Positions 35,890 to 44,768 are shown, numbered from the stretch's first letter. The stretch is 64,000 nucleotides of DNA from Saccharolobus caldissimus (GCF_020886315.1 NZ_AP025226.1:1266001-1330000), one strand, 5' to 3'. Notes: generated from the letters alone by a model not told the origin. Numbers and translations: made by a program.

Positions 35890-37251
35890 GTGAGCTTAGC
35901 TACCTTATTATATGAAAAAGGTAAGACTAATCCATCTAAAACGTTCTTAATAGGAGAAAAAACGTTAACATATAATGAAGCAATAGAGGAGATATCCAGC
36001 ATAGCCTCAAACTTCTCACCTGGGGAAACTGTAGTACACTTAATGTATAATTCAATTCCCTCAATTCTCGCTTATTTAGCCGCATTCTGGGCAGGGTCGA
36101 AAATAATCGCATTAGACCCATTAACCTCAGCAGAAGATCTTAAATTCATCTTAGAAGATGCAAAACCTGCAGCGGTAATTACAGATGACGAAATTTACAA
36201 TAGAGAAAAAAACATTTTAAAGGACTATAAGGTAATTACGAAATTGCAAAAGAAAGAGAAGATAAGGGAACCTTACGAATATAAGGATAATGAGGCTGGG
36301 CTAATCTATTATTATGCTGGAATAGCAGGAAAGACAATGCAGGTATTACACAGTCCTAGAAGAGTAATAAAGAACATTGAGGAGAGTTACGACACATCAC
36401 AAATAAAAGAGATAAGATCAGTATTAACAGTTCCCTTAGCTCATGTCTTAGGTAATAGCGTGCTTGGAATAACCATAAAATCTGGTGGAACAATGTATGT
36501 AATGAAGAAGTTTAACGTCAAGGAATTAATTAACGCCGTACAGACGTATAGGATAAACTATCTATCCACAGTTCCAATGATTTATGATTCTTTACTCTCA
36601 GAAAACGCTGATTTAAGTAGCTTAGAGCTTTGCATAAGCTCTGCTGCACCACTATCTCCTAATACCTTAAAGTCCTTTAAGGAAAAATATGGAAAGGATA
36701 TATTACAAGCTTACGGCTGCACGGAATGTCTAGGAGTAACTTATCAACCAAAGGAATATGCTGGAATATTGACCATAGGGAAACCCTTACCCAGTGTAGA
36801 AATAAAAATCGTTAAGGATGATGGAAAGGAAGCCAAAATAGGAGAAGTCGGAGAGTTATGGGTCAAATCCCCTTGGGTCATGTTAGGATATAAGGATCAA
36901 AATGAGACTAAAAAAGTATTTGAAGGAGACTGGCTTAAGACGGGTGATTTAGTTACCATAGATGAGAGAGGCCTACTTTACTTCAGAGGGGTTAAGAAGA
37001 GGATGTTAAAGTATAAGGGATATCCCATATTCCCCAGAGACCTTGAAGATATATTAAGAACACATGAAATGGTTATAGACGCTAAAGTGCTAGGAGAGGA
37101 TGAGGGTAATTTGGGGCAGAAACCAGTAGCTTATGTAATAGTTAAGGAAAGGAGAAGTGGATTAGAAGAAGAACTATTAAATTTCGTTAATTCTAAAGTA
37201 GCATTTTATAAGAAACTTAAAAAAGTATATATTGTAGATAAATTACCGTAA
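35890..37251 (+). CDS. Acyl-CoA synthetase-like protein lacking the standard phosphate loop and C-terminal lysine motif
   Basis: A protein of about 453 residues with the adenylate-forming fold (LGYKDQNETKKVFEGDWLKTGDLVTIDERG and YGCTECLG are clear). Two key elements are missing: the YTSGTTGxPKG loop reads YYAGIAGKTMQVLHSPR, and the protein ends at VDKLP, exactly where PKTxxGK with the catalytic lysine should follow. It is therefore either a single-half-reaction or binding protein, or an early truncation. The GTG at 35890 is preferred because TTTATTAA lies about 26 bases upstream; a TTG at 35875 is in frame. The thioesterase ATG follows 11 bases after its stop. Confidence 0.8.
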   Translation: MSLATLLYEKGKTNPSKTFLIGEKTLTYNEAIEEISSIASNFSPGETVVHLMYNSIPSILAYLAAFWAGSKIIALDPLTSAEDLKFILEDAKPAAVITDDEIYNREKNILKDYKVITKLQKKEKIREPYEYKDNEAGLIYYYAGIAGKTMQVLHSPRRVIKNIEESYDTSQIKEIRSVLTVPLAHVLGNSVLGITIKSGGTMYVMKKFNVKELINAVQTYRINYLSTVPMIYDSLLSENADLSSLELCISSAAPLSPNTLKSFKEKYGKDILQAYGCTECLGVTYQPKEYAGILTIGKPLPSVEIKIVKDDGKEAKIGEVGELWVKSPWVMLGYKDQNETKKVFEGDWLKTGDLVTIDERGLLYFRGVKKRMLKYKGYPIFPRDLEDILRTHEMVIDAKVLGEDEGNLGQKPVAYVIVKERRSGLEEELLNFVNSKVAFYKKLKKVYIVDKLP

Positions 37252-37262
37252 GGTAGGTTGTA

Positions 37263-37661
37263 ATGAGCGTAACACAGCAAGATCTCATAACTTACATAGA
37301 ATCTCATCCTATGTCTAAACTCTTAGAACTAAAAGTTGAAGAGATAACAGAGGACCGCGTAGTAGTTAAGTTTCCATTTAAAGAATTGATAAGTATTCCT
37401 GGAGATATGGTCCACGGAGGAATTTCTATGTATGTTTTAGATACAGTTTGTTGGTCAGTTGCGAGACTAGTTTCAGATACTCAAGTTTTAACGTTGGAGT
37501 TAAAGTTCTCCTTCCTAGAACCTTTAAAGGGAAAAGAATTTAGAGTAATAGGAAAGATTTTAAAGAAAGGTAAGAGGACTATATTTGCAGAAGGCGAAAT
37601 TTATAATGATAAAGGGAAGCTCTGCGTTAAGGCTTTAGGAACTTTTATGAAAGTAAATTAA
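37263..37661 (+). CDS. PaaI-type hot-dog thioesterase
   Basis: A 132-residue hot-dog-fold protein. GDMVHGGISMYVLDTVCW is the helix with the HGG motif and acidic catalytic residue of PaaI/4-hydroxybenzoyl-CoA thioesterases; LELKFSFLEPLKG follows as usual. It would hydrolyse acyl-CoA to free acid and CoA in the cytoplasm. It lies 11 bases after the atypical ligase with an aaggtagg ribosome-binding match, so both are one transcript, perhaps a salvage pair that frees CoA from dead-end thioesters. Confidence 0.9.
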   Translation: MSVTQQDLITYIESHPMSKLLELKVEEITEDRVVVKFPFKELISIPGDMVHGGISMYVLDTVCWSVARLVSDTQVLTLELKFSFLEPLKGKEFRVIGKILKKGKRTIFAEGEIYNDKGKLCVKALGTFMKVN

Positions 37662-37733
37662 GTATATCTTATGTAGTTATGGGATTTTTCATTTAAGTAT
37701 AATATTAAAAATTATAAAACTAATAATTTTTTA

Positions 37734-38657
37734 TTATTTTTTACCAAGATGTTGTAGGAAGAAATCCCTTGCTATTTTACTAGATCTTTCAAATTCTTTA
37801 ACATACGCATCGAAATGCCCTCCAGGAAGTATTTCTAGCTCCTTAGGTGGTAAAGCTCTCTCATAAGCTTCTAAAGCTAAATCAGTAGGTGTCAAAACGT
37901 CATTTTGAGCTACTATTAACATTATGGGTTTTGGACTAACACTTCTAATAAAGTTTATCGGCTCGTACATGGATAAATATTCTACACTCCTTAAGGTTAC
38001 CTCATTTTTCCAATTTGGAGCTCTTTTCTTACCCGTTTCAGTAAACCATTCATACGCATCTGCAGTAGGTAAAGCACACATTTCAGGAGGACTTTTACAA
38101 ACAACTGGAATAGTTAATGGTTTCTCGCCCTTCATTCTCCTCTCATAATCCTCTGCAAACATAGCCCTTAATTGGGGTATCATGTCTGATCTAACAAGTC
38201 TCCTTAAATTTTCAGAACCGCTAACTAAAGGAACTTGTGCAACTATAGCCTTAACTCTACTATCTAAAGAGCCTACTACTATTACATGCCCTCCACTATA
38301 ACTTGTTCCCCATATTCCTATCCTTTCTGGATCTACTTCAGATCTTAATCTAACATAAGATATGGCATATCTATAATCCTTAACTTGTTGCCAAGGATCT
38401 ATTTCTTGTCTAGGCTCACCTTCACTTTCCCCAAAATTCCTATTATCGTAAACTAGGACTACGAAACCTGCTTTAGCGAAAACTTCAGCAAAACTATCAA
38501 GGTACATTTCTTTAACTGCAGAGAAACCATGAGCCATGATTATTGCTGGGAATTTTTCAGATCCTTCAGGAAGATAAAGCCAACCCTTTAATTTAACTCC
38601 TTCAGAATGGAATTCTACGTTTAATCTCTTGAAGTTATATTCTCCATCATTTCTCAT
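37734..38657 (-). CDS. Alpha/beta hydrolase
   Basis: A 307-residue alpha/beta hydrolase of the dienelactone hydrolase/S15-like group. HGFSAVKEMY is the oxyanion-side loop, GIWGTSYSGGHVI holds the serine nucleophile (GxSxG), LIVAQNDVLTP the aspartate and PGGHFDAYV the histidine. No signal peptide, so a cytoplasmic esterase or peptidase acting on small substrates. It is convergent with the thioesterase and is the last gene before a 469-base spacer. Confidence 0.9.
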   Translation of the reverse strand: MRNDGEYNFKRLNVEFHSEGVKLKGWLYLPEGSEKFPAIIMAHGFSAVKEMYLDSFAEVFAKAGFVVLVYDNRNFGESEGEPRQEIDPWQQVKDYRYAISYVRLRSEVDPERIGIWGTSYSGGHVIVVGSLDSRVKAIVAQVPLVSGSENLRRLVRSDMIPQLRAMFAEDYERRMKGEKPLTIPVVCKSPPEMCALPTADAYEWFTETGKKRAPNWKNEVTLRSVEYLSMYEPINFIRSVSPKPIMLIVAQNDVLTPTDLALEAYERALPPKELEILPGGHFDAYVKEFERSSKIARDFFLQHLGKK

Positions 38658-39126
38658 AAATATATTTAAGAATGATATACTTATAAATATTTGTTATAAA
38701 CTGTCTTTTTTGACGTCAATATATATGAAAAATTTTTAATGATAATTGATTATGCCTAAAAATATATAATTAGATAGATTTATGTTATAGAGCATATGTA
38801 TATAAAATATTATAGATATATGTCATTTTTGAAAAGGTTCTATCTTTATTTTTTATATGTAAACTTTTTAAATATATAACGTTATTTATTATAAACTTTC
38901 TTTAACGAAGTGGTTAAAAACTTATAAATACATTAAAAACTAGTACAATATTAGTAAATTATTTAGAAAAATATTATATTTATGAAGAATTGTCTTTGCT
39001 TTTATGCGCTTATAACACGCAAGGCATCTCTTGTTTTACTCGTTGCAAGAAGTTTATTGCATATTTAAAATAACTAAATAAGTCATTTCTGCCTCAAAAG
39101 CTTATGAAGACGCAGGGATAATACAT
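38658..39126. other. Long AT-rich spacer
   Basis: No convincing coding frame or structured RNA was recognised in these 469 bases. It contains the upstream region of the alpha/beta hydrolase (start 38657, minus strand) and of the small gene at 39127. A locally GC-richer piece (about 38995-39060) stands out from the AT-rich background but could not be matched to a tRNA or box C/D RNA. Confidence 0.4.
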
Positions 39127-39318
39127 ATGAAAACCTTATTATTACCTAATTCTAATTTAAATATTGTGAAGAAGAGGAGATCAATAGTTTTAATGCCAGA
39201 ATCACAGCTTGAAAAGATGGCTAAGGTCAAAAGAGGAGAAATAATAACATTTGGGAGATTTAAGGTGCTAAGCGTTGGGAGTAAGAGTAAGAATAAGATT
39301 AGAAGCGATAACGGGTAA
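39127..39318 (+). CDS. Small hypothetical protein, coupled to retropepsin-like gene
   Basis: A 63-residue basic protein (MKTLLLPNSNL ... VKRGEIITFGRFKVLSVGS). No family recognised. It overlaps the following gene by 44 bases in another frame. In Sulfolobales small proteins of this sort often precede an aspartyl-protease-like gene, which suggests a pair, but this is recollection of context rather than a demonstrated function. Confidence 0.5.
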   Translation: MKTLLLPNSNLNIVKKRRSIVLMPESQLEKMAKVKRGEIITFGRFKVLSVGSKSKNKIRSDNG

Positions 39319-39676
39319 AAGTACGGAGATAGTGGCTCTTTTAAATAGTGGAGCTGAAAGTCCAGAGCCTAGTATAGCATTACCTACTGAAATTGCTGAA
39401 GAATTGGAATTAAACGAACTTAAAGCTGAAACTACTTATTCAGAAGAGGCTACTACATACGTGGAAGTTAAGTTATATAAAAAGGCAATAAAGGGTACAC
39501 TATTGGATAATGGAGAAGAGTTAACTTCAGTTATTTTAGATGTTGCAGTAGCTGAGGGTTTGATAGAGCCTTTACTCTCAGACTCCGCAATAGATGCTTT
39601 TAACATAGAAATAATAAGTTTTAGTAAAGGACTCTGGAGAATTAGGGGAGAAAATAAGATTCGAAAAAGTGTTTGA
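39275..39676 (+). CDS. Retropepsin-like (clan AA) protein with substituted catalytic aspartate
   Basis: A 133-residue protein whose N-terminal strand-turn reads EIVALLNSGAESPEPSIALP. This resembles the ALLDTGA motif of clan AA aspartic proteases, but the catalytic Asp is Asn, so proteolysis is not expected. The rest (SVILDVAVAEGLIEPLLSDSAID) fits the flap and second-half strands of such small domains. The start is TTG at 39275, inside the preceding gene. No ATG fits. Probably a binding module; function unknown. Confidence 0.55.
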   Translation: MGVRVRIRLEAITGKSTEIVALLNSGAESPEPSIALPTEIAEELELNELKAETTYSEEATTYVEVKLYKKAIKGTLLDNGEELTSVILDVAVAEGLIEPLLSDSAIDAFNIEIISFSKGLWRIRGENKIRKSV

Positions 39677-39835
39677 AGAATTTAATAATCGATACAAATA
39701 TTAATCTTAATTCTAACAAAATAGGTAAAAATTTATTTGTTTCATTTATTACAATTATTTTTGATTAAACGAAATTTCATTAGCATAAATAAAGAATTTA
39801 TAAACCCTTATGATGCAAATATAAATGGGAAAAAT

Positions 39836-40069
39836 ATGAGTTCTCTTAAGATCTATAAGGAGTTAGATTTAACAAGCTCATCTTGTGCAGGCCCTATAGG
39901 TGAGCTATCTAGCGTTGTAGACGAGCTGAGGGAGGATGAGGCTGTTAAGGTGATTTTGGGTGACGAGGCTACTAAGAAGGATATAACATTATGGGTTAAG
40001 AAGAGGGGTTTGAAGCTAATACAAGAGTCGCAAGAGGGAAACAAATACATACTATTAATAGGAAAGTGA
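39836..40069 (+). CDS. TusA/SirA-family sulfur carrier-like protein
   Basis: A 77-residue protein, MSSLKIYKELDLTSSSCAGP then a helix and a strand-rich end, matching the TusA/SirA fold. The conserved cysteine is in SSCAGPIGEL (family CPxPxx), the usual sulfane-sulfur carrying residue. The longer frame from 39737 is less likely, since family proteins begin just before this strand. It is convergent with coxE, overlapping by 15 bases. The CO dehydrogenase active site contains a Mo-S-Cu bridge, so a sulfur carrier beside its maturation genes is notable, though TusA also serves sulfur metabolism in Sulfolobales. Confidence 0.75.
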   Translation: MSSLKIYKELDLTSSSCAGPIGELSSVVDELREDEAVKVILGDEATKKDITLWVKKRGLKLIQESQEGNKYILLIGK

Positions 40070-40999
40070 TTTTTTAATATTTAGAGATAATAGTAAGTCA
40101 ACGTATTTTAAGGCTATTTTCATTCCCGATGTTTCTGGTGGGTGAAGTTCATCTAATAGTGGGTTTATCCATACAATTTTTTTACATCTTCTTTTAATAA
40201 TTCTCATCTCTCTATCTAATAATTCTAAATCACCTAAATCCCATCCATCGCTGAATATCAGAATGCTATTATTACTATGAATTAAGTCCCCGAAATTCCT
40301 TCTAAGCATATATAAAGCTTCACCTATTTTAGTCCCACTACCATAGGAGACTGCTAAAGTTAATTTTCTAATGTTTACCTTATATATACTTGTAACTTGA
40401 AATAAATTAGTAACTCTCCTTAAATCAGTACTGAAGTGGAATATTTCTGATTTAGGTATATTTCTCTTTATAAAAAATGATAACAGTATAACTTCCTTAA
40501 AGTAGTCCTTCATGGAACCAGAAACGTCACATAGTAAAATCAAGTTTGATTTGTTTATCTTTCTTATGGACTTAATGAGATAAGGAGATTCCATCGAGTA
40601 TTTAATCTCGCTCCTTATAGTTCTTCTCATATCTATTTCTCCCTTATCTTTAGGCTTAAATCTATGTCCCTCATAGTTTAAAGTAATTTCTTTTACATAT
40701 TTTGCAATCTTTGACCATTTAATCAGATCGCTATTTGTTATTATAAAATTGGGTAATTTTGCCTTAGATTCGATGGGGCTGTAAATGTAATATTCTGTAG
40801 CTAGATAATTATTGTGTGTTATTCTACCTATTACGGAATTCTTTTCTTCTTCCCCTCTTTTATTACTCTCTAATAAAGTAAAATCTTTTATAAGTGTTGC
40901 CTTAAGTATTGCCCTTATTGTAGCTAAATCCTTATCTCTTATTAACTCTAAAGCCCTTAAGGCATCTATCGTCTCATCAACTCCTACATTCCTTCCCAT
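40055..40999 (-). CDS. coxE: CoxE-like von Willebrand factor A domain protein (CO dehydrogenase maturation)
   Basis: A 314-residue VWA protein. The metal-ion-dependent adhesion motif is ILLCDVSGSMKDYF (DxSxS) near residue 158; SYGSGTKIGEAL and IFSDGWDLGD complete the MIDAS. CoxE works with the AAA+ ATPase CoxD in assembling the CuSMo active site of CO dehydrogenase. The first start codon in frame is the ATG at 40999, yet the in-frame upstream codons to 41050 read AEERIAIVKIANILRQ, which resembles the normal CoxE N-terminal helix, with no ATG, GTG or TTG before an upstream stop. The start may be non-standard or the N-terminus lost. Confidence 0.85.
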   Translation of the reverse strand: MGRNVGVDETIDALRALELIRDKDLATIRAILKATLIKDFTLLESNKRGEEEKNSVIGRITHNNYLATEYYIYSPIESKAKLPNFIITNSDLIKWSKIAKYVKEITLNYEGHRFKPKDKGEIDMRRTIRSEIKYSMESPYLIKSIRKINKSNLILLCDVSGSMKDYFKEVILLSFFIKRNIPKSEIFHFSTDLRRVTNLFQVTSIYKVNIRKLTLAVSYGSGTKIGEALYMLRRNFGDLIHSNNSILIFSDGWDLGDLELLDREMRIIKRRCKKIVWINPLLDELHPPETSGMKIALKYVDLLLSLNIKKSLSY

Positions 41000-41012
41000 T
41001 TGCCTCAGTATA

Positions 41013-41885
41013 TTAGCTATTTTTACTATTGCTATTCTTTCCTCCGCTTTTTATCACCTCTCTGAAACGTTTTACATCTTCCTCATCCTTAAGTAAGGTA
41101 ACTATTAATGCCTTTATTTCATCCTCAGATTTCAGAAAACTCATTGAGGAAACGAAATCTATTGTCTCAGCTATACCGGGCTTGTGTATTATCTCTTCAT
41201 CTCTTCTTATCTCGTTTATTATCTTTATGGCTTTTCTTGCTCTTTCTTCGTCAATTCCCTTAACTTTTCTCTTAACGATTTCTAATTCCTTCTCCTCAGT
41301 TGGGTAAGATAAGTACAAGTAGAGACAACGCCTTTTTAAAGCGTCAGAAAGATCCCTAGTTTTATTGGAAGTTATGAAAACATAAGGCTTGTGTTTAGCC
41401 CTAATTGTACCTAACTCTGGGATTGTAACTTGAAATTCTCCTAAAAACTCAAGGAGAAAACCCTCAAACTCTGGATCTGCTCTGTCTATTTCATCTATTA
41501 GTAAAACTACCCTATTTTCAGACCTTATGGCCTTTAATAAAGGTCTTTCTATAAGAAATTCCTCAGTATATATCCTTTTCTTTATTTCTGTCTCGTCCTC
41601 CTTTTGTTGTAATAGTTTTATCTCCAACAGTTGCTTAGGGTAATTCCATTCATAAAGTGCGTGTGAGTAGTCTAACCCTTCATAACACTGTAGCCTTATT
41701 AATTCAAGACCTAAAGCCTTTGCAATAACCTTAGCTAATTCCGTTTTTCCGCATCCTGGAGGCCCTTCAATTAGTAGAGGTTTTTCCAATTTTAACGCCA
41801 AAAATACTGCAATTGCTGCATCTCTTTCAATTATATAGTCTTGTTCCTCTAATAATTTAATTAATTCATCAACACTGTTTAACAT
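41013..41885 (-). CDS. coxD: CoxD-like AAA+ ATPase (MoxR family)
   Basis: A 290-residue MoxR-type ATPase. Walker A GPPGCGKTE near residue 40, Walker B VVLLIDEIDRAD near 125, sensor 1 VFITSNKTRDLSDALKRR with the arginine finger, and a C-terminal lid. CoxD proteins use ATP to mature apo-CO dehydrogenase, which is needed to build the sulfur- and copper-containing site. It lies 35 bases after coxL and 13 bases before the coxE ATG. Its last residues (KNSNSKNS) are unusual for the family and overlap the presumed coxE N-terminal coding region in another frame. Confidence 0.9.
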   Translation of the reverse strand: MLNSVDELIKLLEEQDYIIERDAAIAVFLALKLEKPLLIEGPPGCGKTELAKVIAKALGLELIRLQCYEGLDYSHALYEWNYPKQLLEIKLLQQKEDETEIKKRIYTEEFLIERPLLKAIRSENRVVLLIDEIDRADPEFEGFLLEFLGEFQVTIPELGTIRAKHKPYVFITSNKTRDLSDALKRRCLYLYLSYPTEEKELEIVKRKVKGIDEERARKAIKIINEIRRDEEIIHKPGIAETIDFVSSMSFLKSEDEIKALIVTLLKDEEDVKRFREVIKSGGKNSNSKNS

Positions 41886-41920
41886 TTTTCTTCACACTAA
41901 AATTTAAATAAAAAATTAAG

Positions 41921-44284
41921 TTATTCATCGGAAGCTACTCCTTTTTCCCTAAGAACTTTCCACACTTTCCACGGCCATATTGGCATATCTATATGCTTAA
42001 CTCCTAAATGCCATAACGCATCTACTACAGCATTTACAAAAGCCGCAGGAGATCCTACGGTTGCGGATTCGCCAACTCCTTTGGCACCTAAGGGATGATG
42101 AGGTGATGGAGTTACCGTTTTATCTAGCTCCCATTTAGGAGTCTCAACTGCAGTAGGTATTAAATATTCAGCAAAGCTCCCTCCGAAGATATTTCCGTTT
42201 TCATCATAACGTATTTCCTCCATAAATGACGTCCCGAAGCCCATGGTTAAAGCTCCCATTATCTGACCGTCAACTATTACGGGATTTATTATATTTCCGC
42301 AATCATCTACGGCCACAAATCTCCTTACTTTAACTTGTCCAGTACCCTTATCTATATCAACAACACAAATATAAGCACCAAATGGGAAGGTCATATTTGG
42401 AGGATTATAATATGTTACAGCTTCTAGCCCAGCCTCAATATTAGGCGGAGGATTCGTATATGCAGCTAATGCTACTTCTTGAATGGTCTTATACTTATCT
42501 GGATATCCCTTAACATAGAACTTCCCCTTTTCAAATACTATATCCTCTTCTCTAGCCTCAAGTAGATGAGCAGCTATCTTCTTAGCCTTATCCAGAATCT
42601 TTCTTGCAGAAACTGCAGCTGCAGCACCGGCAGTAGGTGTACTACGACTGGCGTATGTCCCTAAACCATAGGGGCATGTGTCAGTATCTCCTTCCTCTAT
42701 TATTATATCCTCAACCGGTATACCTAATATTTCAGAAATTATTTGCGCATAAGTAGTCTCATGGCCTTGTCCTTGAGCTCTAGTTCCAAACCTCGCAATA
42801 ACCTTACCAGTAGGATGAATTCTTATCTCAGCACTTTCGAACATCTTAATCCCTACAATATCAAATAGATCAGCGGGTCCGGCTCCTACAATCTCTACGA
42901 AGGTGCTAATTCCTATCCCCATAAGCTCTCCTCTCTTCCTCTTTTCCTCCTGCTCCTTTCTTAGTTCATAATATCCTATCTTTTCCATAGCCTTTTTCAA
43001 CGCAGCTGGATAATTGCCACTATCGTAAGTCCAACCTAAAGCCGATTTATATGGAAACTTCTCTGGTGGTATGAAGTTCTTTAGCCTTAACTCTGCAGGA
43101 TCCATCCCCAATTCATGAGCTAAAATATCAACTAATCTCTCTATAGTATATGCTGCTTCAGTTACCCTAAATGAACATCTGTACGCTATACCGCCAGCGG
43201 GTTTATTAGTATAAGCCCCTGTAACCTCAACATAAGCTGCCTTTATATCGTAAGCTCCAGTGCAAATACTGAATAAACCAGCAGGGAATTTACTGGGATT
43301 TGCATCACCGTAAAATGCCCCATGATCACTGATAACCTTAATTCTAAGCCCCAATATTGTTCCATCCTTTTTAGCAGCTAACTCACCGTGAATGTGAAAG
43401 TCTCTAGCAAATGCTGTACTCTTCATGTCCTCAGACCTAGTATTAATCCACTTAACTGGTCTTCCTAACTTTATTGCAGCATACGCTGCTACCACATATC
43501 CTGGGTAAACGTAAACTTTACCTCCAAACCCTCCGCCTATATCAGGAGAGATTATCCTTATCTTGTTTTCTGGAATTTTAGTAACTAAAGAGAATACTGT
43601 TCTAACGACGTGAGGTGCTTGAGTAGTCATCCATAATGTAAGCTTTCCAGAAACTGGGTCATAATGAGCTATACAGCCTACTGGTTCCATATAAGCTACG
43701 TGTAATCTCTGGTAATAGAAATCTTGACTTACTACTATATCAGCTTCTTTAAAAATTTTCTCAGTCAATTCTTTATTTCCAGCTTCCCATCTAAATACTA
43801 AGTTAGAATTTTTATCTGGCCTAACTATTGGTGAGTTAGGTTCTAAAGCCTTCTTAGGGTCAATTACAGGTTCTAAAGGTTCATAATCAACCTCTATTTG
43901 ATTTACTGCATCCCATGCCGCGTATTTATCCTCAGCTATCACAGCAACCACTTCTTGCCCTTGAAAAACAACTTTTTCCGTCGGTAAAACCATCATTTTA
44001 TCTCCCATCAGTGTTGGTATCCACGCTAATCCCGCTTTTTCTAACTCTTCTCCTGTAATTATATCAATCACTCCGGGTATGGACTTAGCCTTTTCCACAT
44101 TTATCTTCTTTATTCTAGCGTGAGCATAAGGACTCCTCACAAATGCTAAGTAAACCATATTAGGTAATTTTATGTCATCTACATACGTCCCCTTACCTAC
44201 TAAAAACCTCATGTCTTCTTTGCGCCTTATCTTATGCCCCATTCCGTGAACTCCTACGGGAGGTAATGTTTCCTCTACGGCCAT
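41921..44284 (-). CDS. coxL: Aerobic carbon monoxide dehydrogenase large subunit, form I
   Basis: A 787-residue molybdenum hydroxylase large subunit. The form I active-site signature AYRCSFR is at residues 367-373 (Cys370 is the copper-binding cysteine position); a plain xanthine dehydrogenase or form II protein has a different loop there, such as AYRGAGR. KGVGES places the catalytic glutamate at 739. IGGGFGGK and QGQGHET (molybdopterin region) are present. It oxidises CO with water to CO2, passing electrons through CoxS and CoxM to quinones. It starts right after the coxS stop and is followed by coxD and coxE. Family length is about 800. Confidence 0.93.
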   Translation of the reverse strand: MAVEETLPPVGVHGMGHKIRRKEDMRFLVGKGTYVDDIKLPNMVYLAFVRSPYAHARIKKINVEKAKSIPGVIDIITGEELEKAGLAWIPTLMGDKMMVLPTEKVVFQGQEVVAVIAEDKYAAWDAVNQIEVDYEPLEPVIDPKKALEPNSPIVRPDKNSNLVFRWEAGNKELTEKIFKEADIVVSQDFYYQRLHVAYMEPVGCIAHYDPVSGKLTLWMTTQAPHVVRTVFSLVTKIPENKIRIISPDIGGGFGGKVYVYPGYVVAAYAAIKLGRPVKWINTRSEDMKSTAFARDFHIHGELAAKKDGTILGLRIKVISDHGAFYGDANPSKFPAGLFSICTGAYDIKAAYVEVTGAYTNKPAGGIAYRCSFRVTEAAYTIERLVDILAHELGMDPAELRLKNFIPPEKFPYKSALGWTYDSGNYPAALKKAMEKIGYYELRKEQEEKRKRGELMGIGISTFVEIVGAGPADLFDIVGIKMFESAEIRIHPTGKVIARFGTRAQGQGHETTYAQIISEILGIPVEDIIIEEGDTDTCPYGLGTYASRSTPTAGAAAAVSARKILDKAKKIAAHLLEAREEDIVFEKGKFYVKGYPDKYKTIQEVALAAYTNPPPNIEAGLEAVTYYNPPNMTFPFGAYICVVDIDKGTGQVKVRRFVAVDDCGNIINPVIVDGQIMGALTMGFGTSFMEEIRYDENGNIFGGSFAEYLIPTAVETPKWELDKTVTPSPHHPLGAKGVGESATVGSPAAFVNAVVDALWHLGVKHIDMPIWPWKVWKVLREKGVASDE

Positions 44285-44767
44285 TTAACTCATCCCCCTC
44301 ATTTTCTCCGCTGCATATTTGATTGCCTCTACGATATTCTGATAACCCGTGCACCTACATAAATTACCAGAAATCCCCCATCTAATCTCCTCTTCAGTGG
44401 GATTAGGATTCCTCTTAAGTAATTGATAAGCTGCCATTATCATCCCTGGAGTGCAATAACCGCATTGCAATCCATGCTTAACCCAGAACCCTTCTTGAAT
44501 CGGATGTAATTTCCCATCCTTTGCCAATCCCTCTATTGTAATTATTTCCTTACCGTTAGCTTGAACGGCAAACATAGTACATGATTTTACAGCTTTACCA
44601 TTTAAAATCACAGTACATGCGCCGCAATTAGTAGTATCACAACCTATATGTGTTCCAGTCAACCCAGCTATATCCCTAATGAAATGAACTAAAAGTAATC
44701 TTGGTTCTATATCAGCTTCATAAGGTTTATCGTTAATGATTATTTTAACGTGAACTTTCTGAACCAT
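44285..44767 (-). CDS. coxS: CO dehydrogenase small subunit, [2Fe-2S]
   Basis: A 160-residue iron-sulfur subunit. The plant-type cluster motif [12 protein letters not shown] ... SC is near residue 42-60 and the second cluster motif CGYCTPGM ... CRCTGYQN near 102-142. It transfers electrons from the molybdenum site in CoxL to the FAD of CoxM. The ATG at 44767 is preferred: it follows the coxM stop closely with GGTG upstream; a GTG at 44779 is possible. Its TAA directly precedes the coxL ATG. Confidence 0.93.
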   Translation of the reverse strand: MVQKVHVKIIINDKPYEADIEPRLLLVHFIRDIAGLTGTHIGCDTTNCGACTVILNGKAVKSCTMFAVQANGKEIITIEGLAKDGKLHPIQEGFWVKHGLQCGYCTPGMIMAAYQLLKRNPNPTEEEIRWGISGNLCRCTGYQNIVEAIKYAAEKMRGMS

Positions 44768-44768
44768 A

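Noticed and set aside
38995-39060. tRNA or C/D RNA candidate in a GC-richer patch
   Set aside because: No cloverleaf, anticodon arm or box C/D pair could be drawn.
40812-41307. Overlapping plus-strand frames opposite coxD/coxE
   Set aside because: Hydrophobic Ser/Leu-rich shadows of two well-supported genes; no promoter or family.
41921-44284. Xanthine dehydrogenase or aldehyde oxidoreductase as the name for the large molybdenum subunit
   Set aside because: The AYRCSFR loop and the coxM-S-L-D-E order point to form I CO dehydrogenase.
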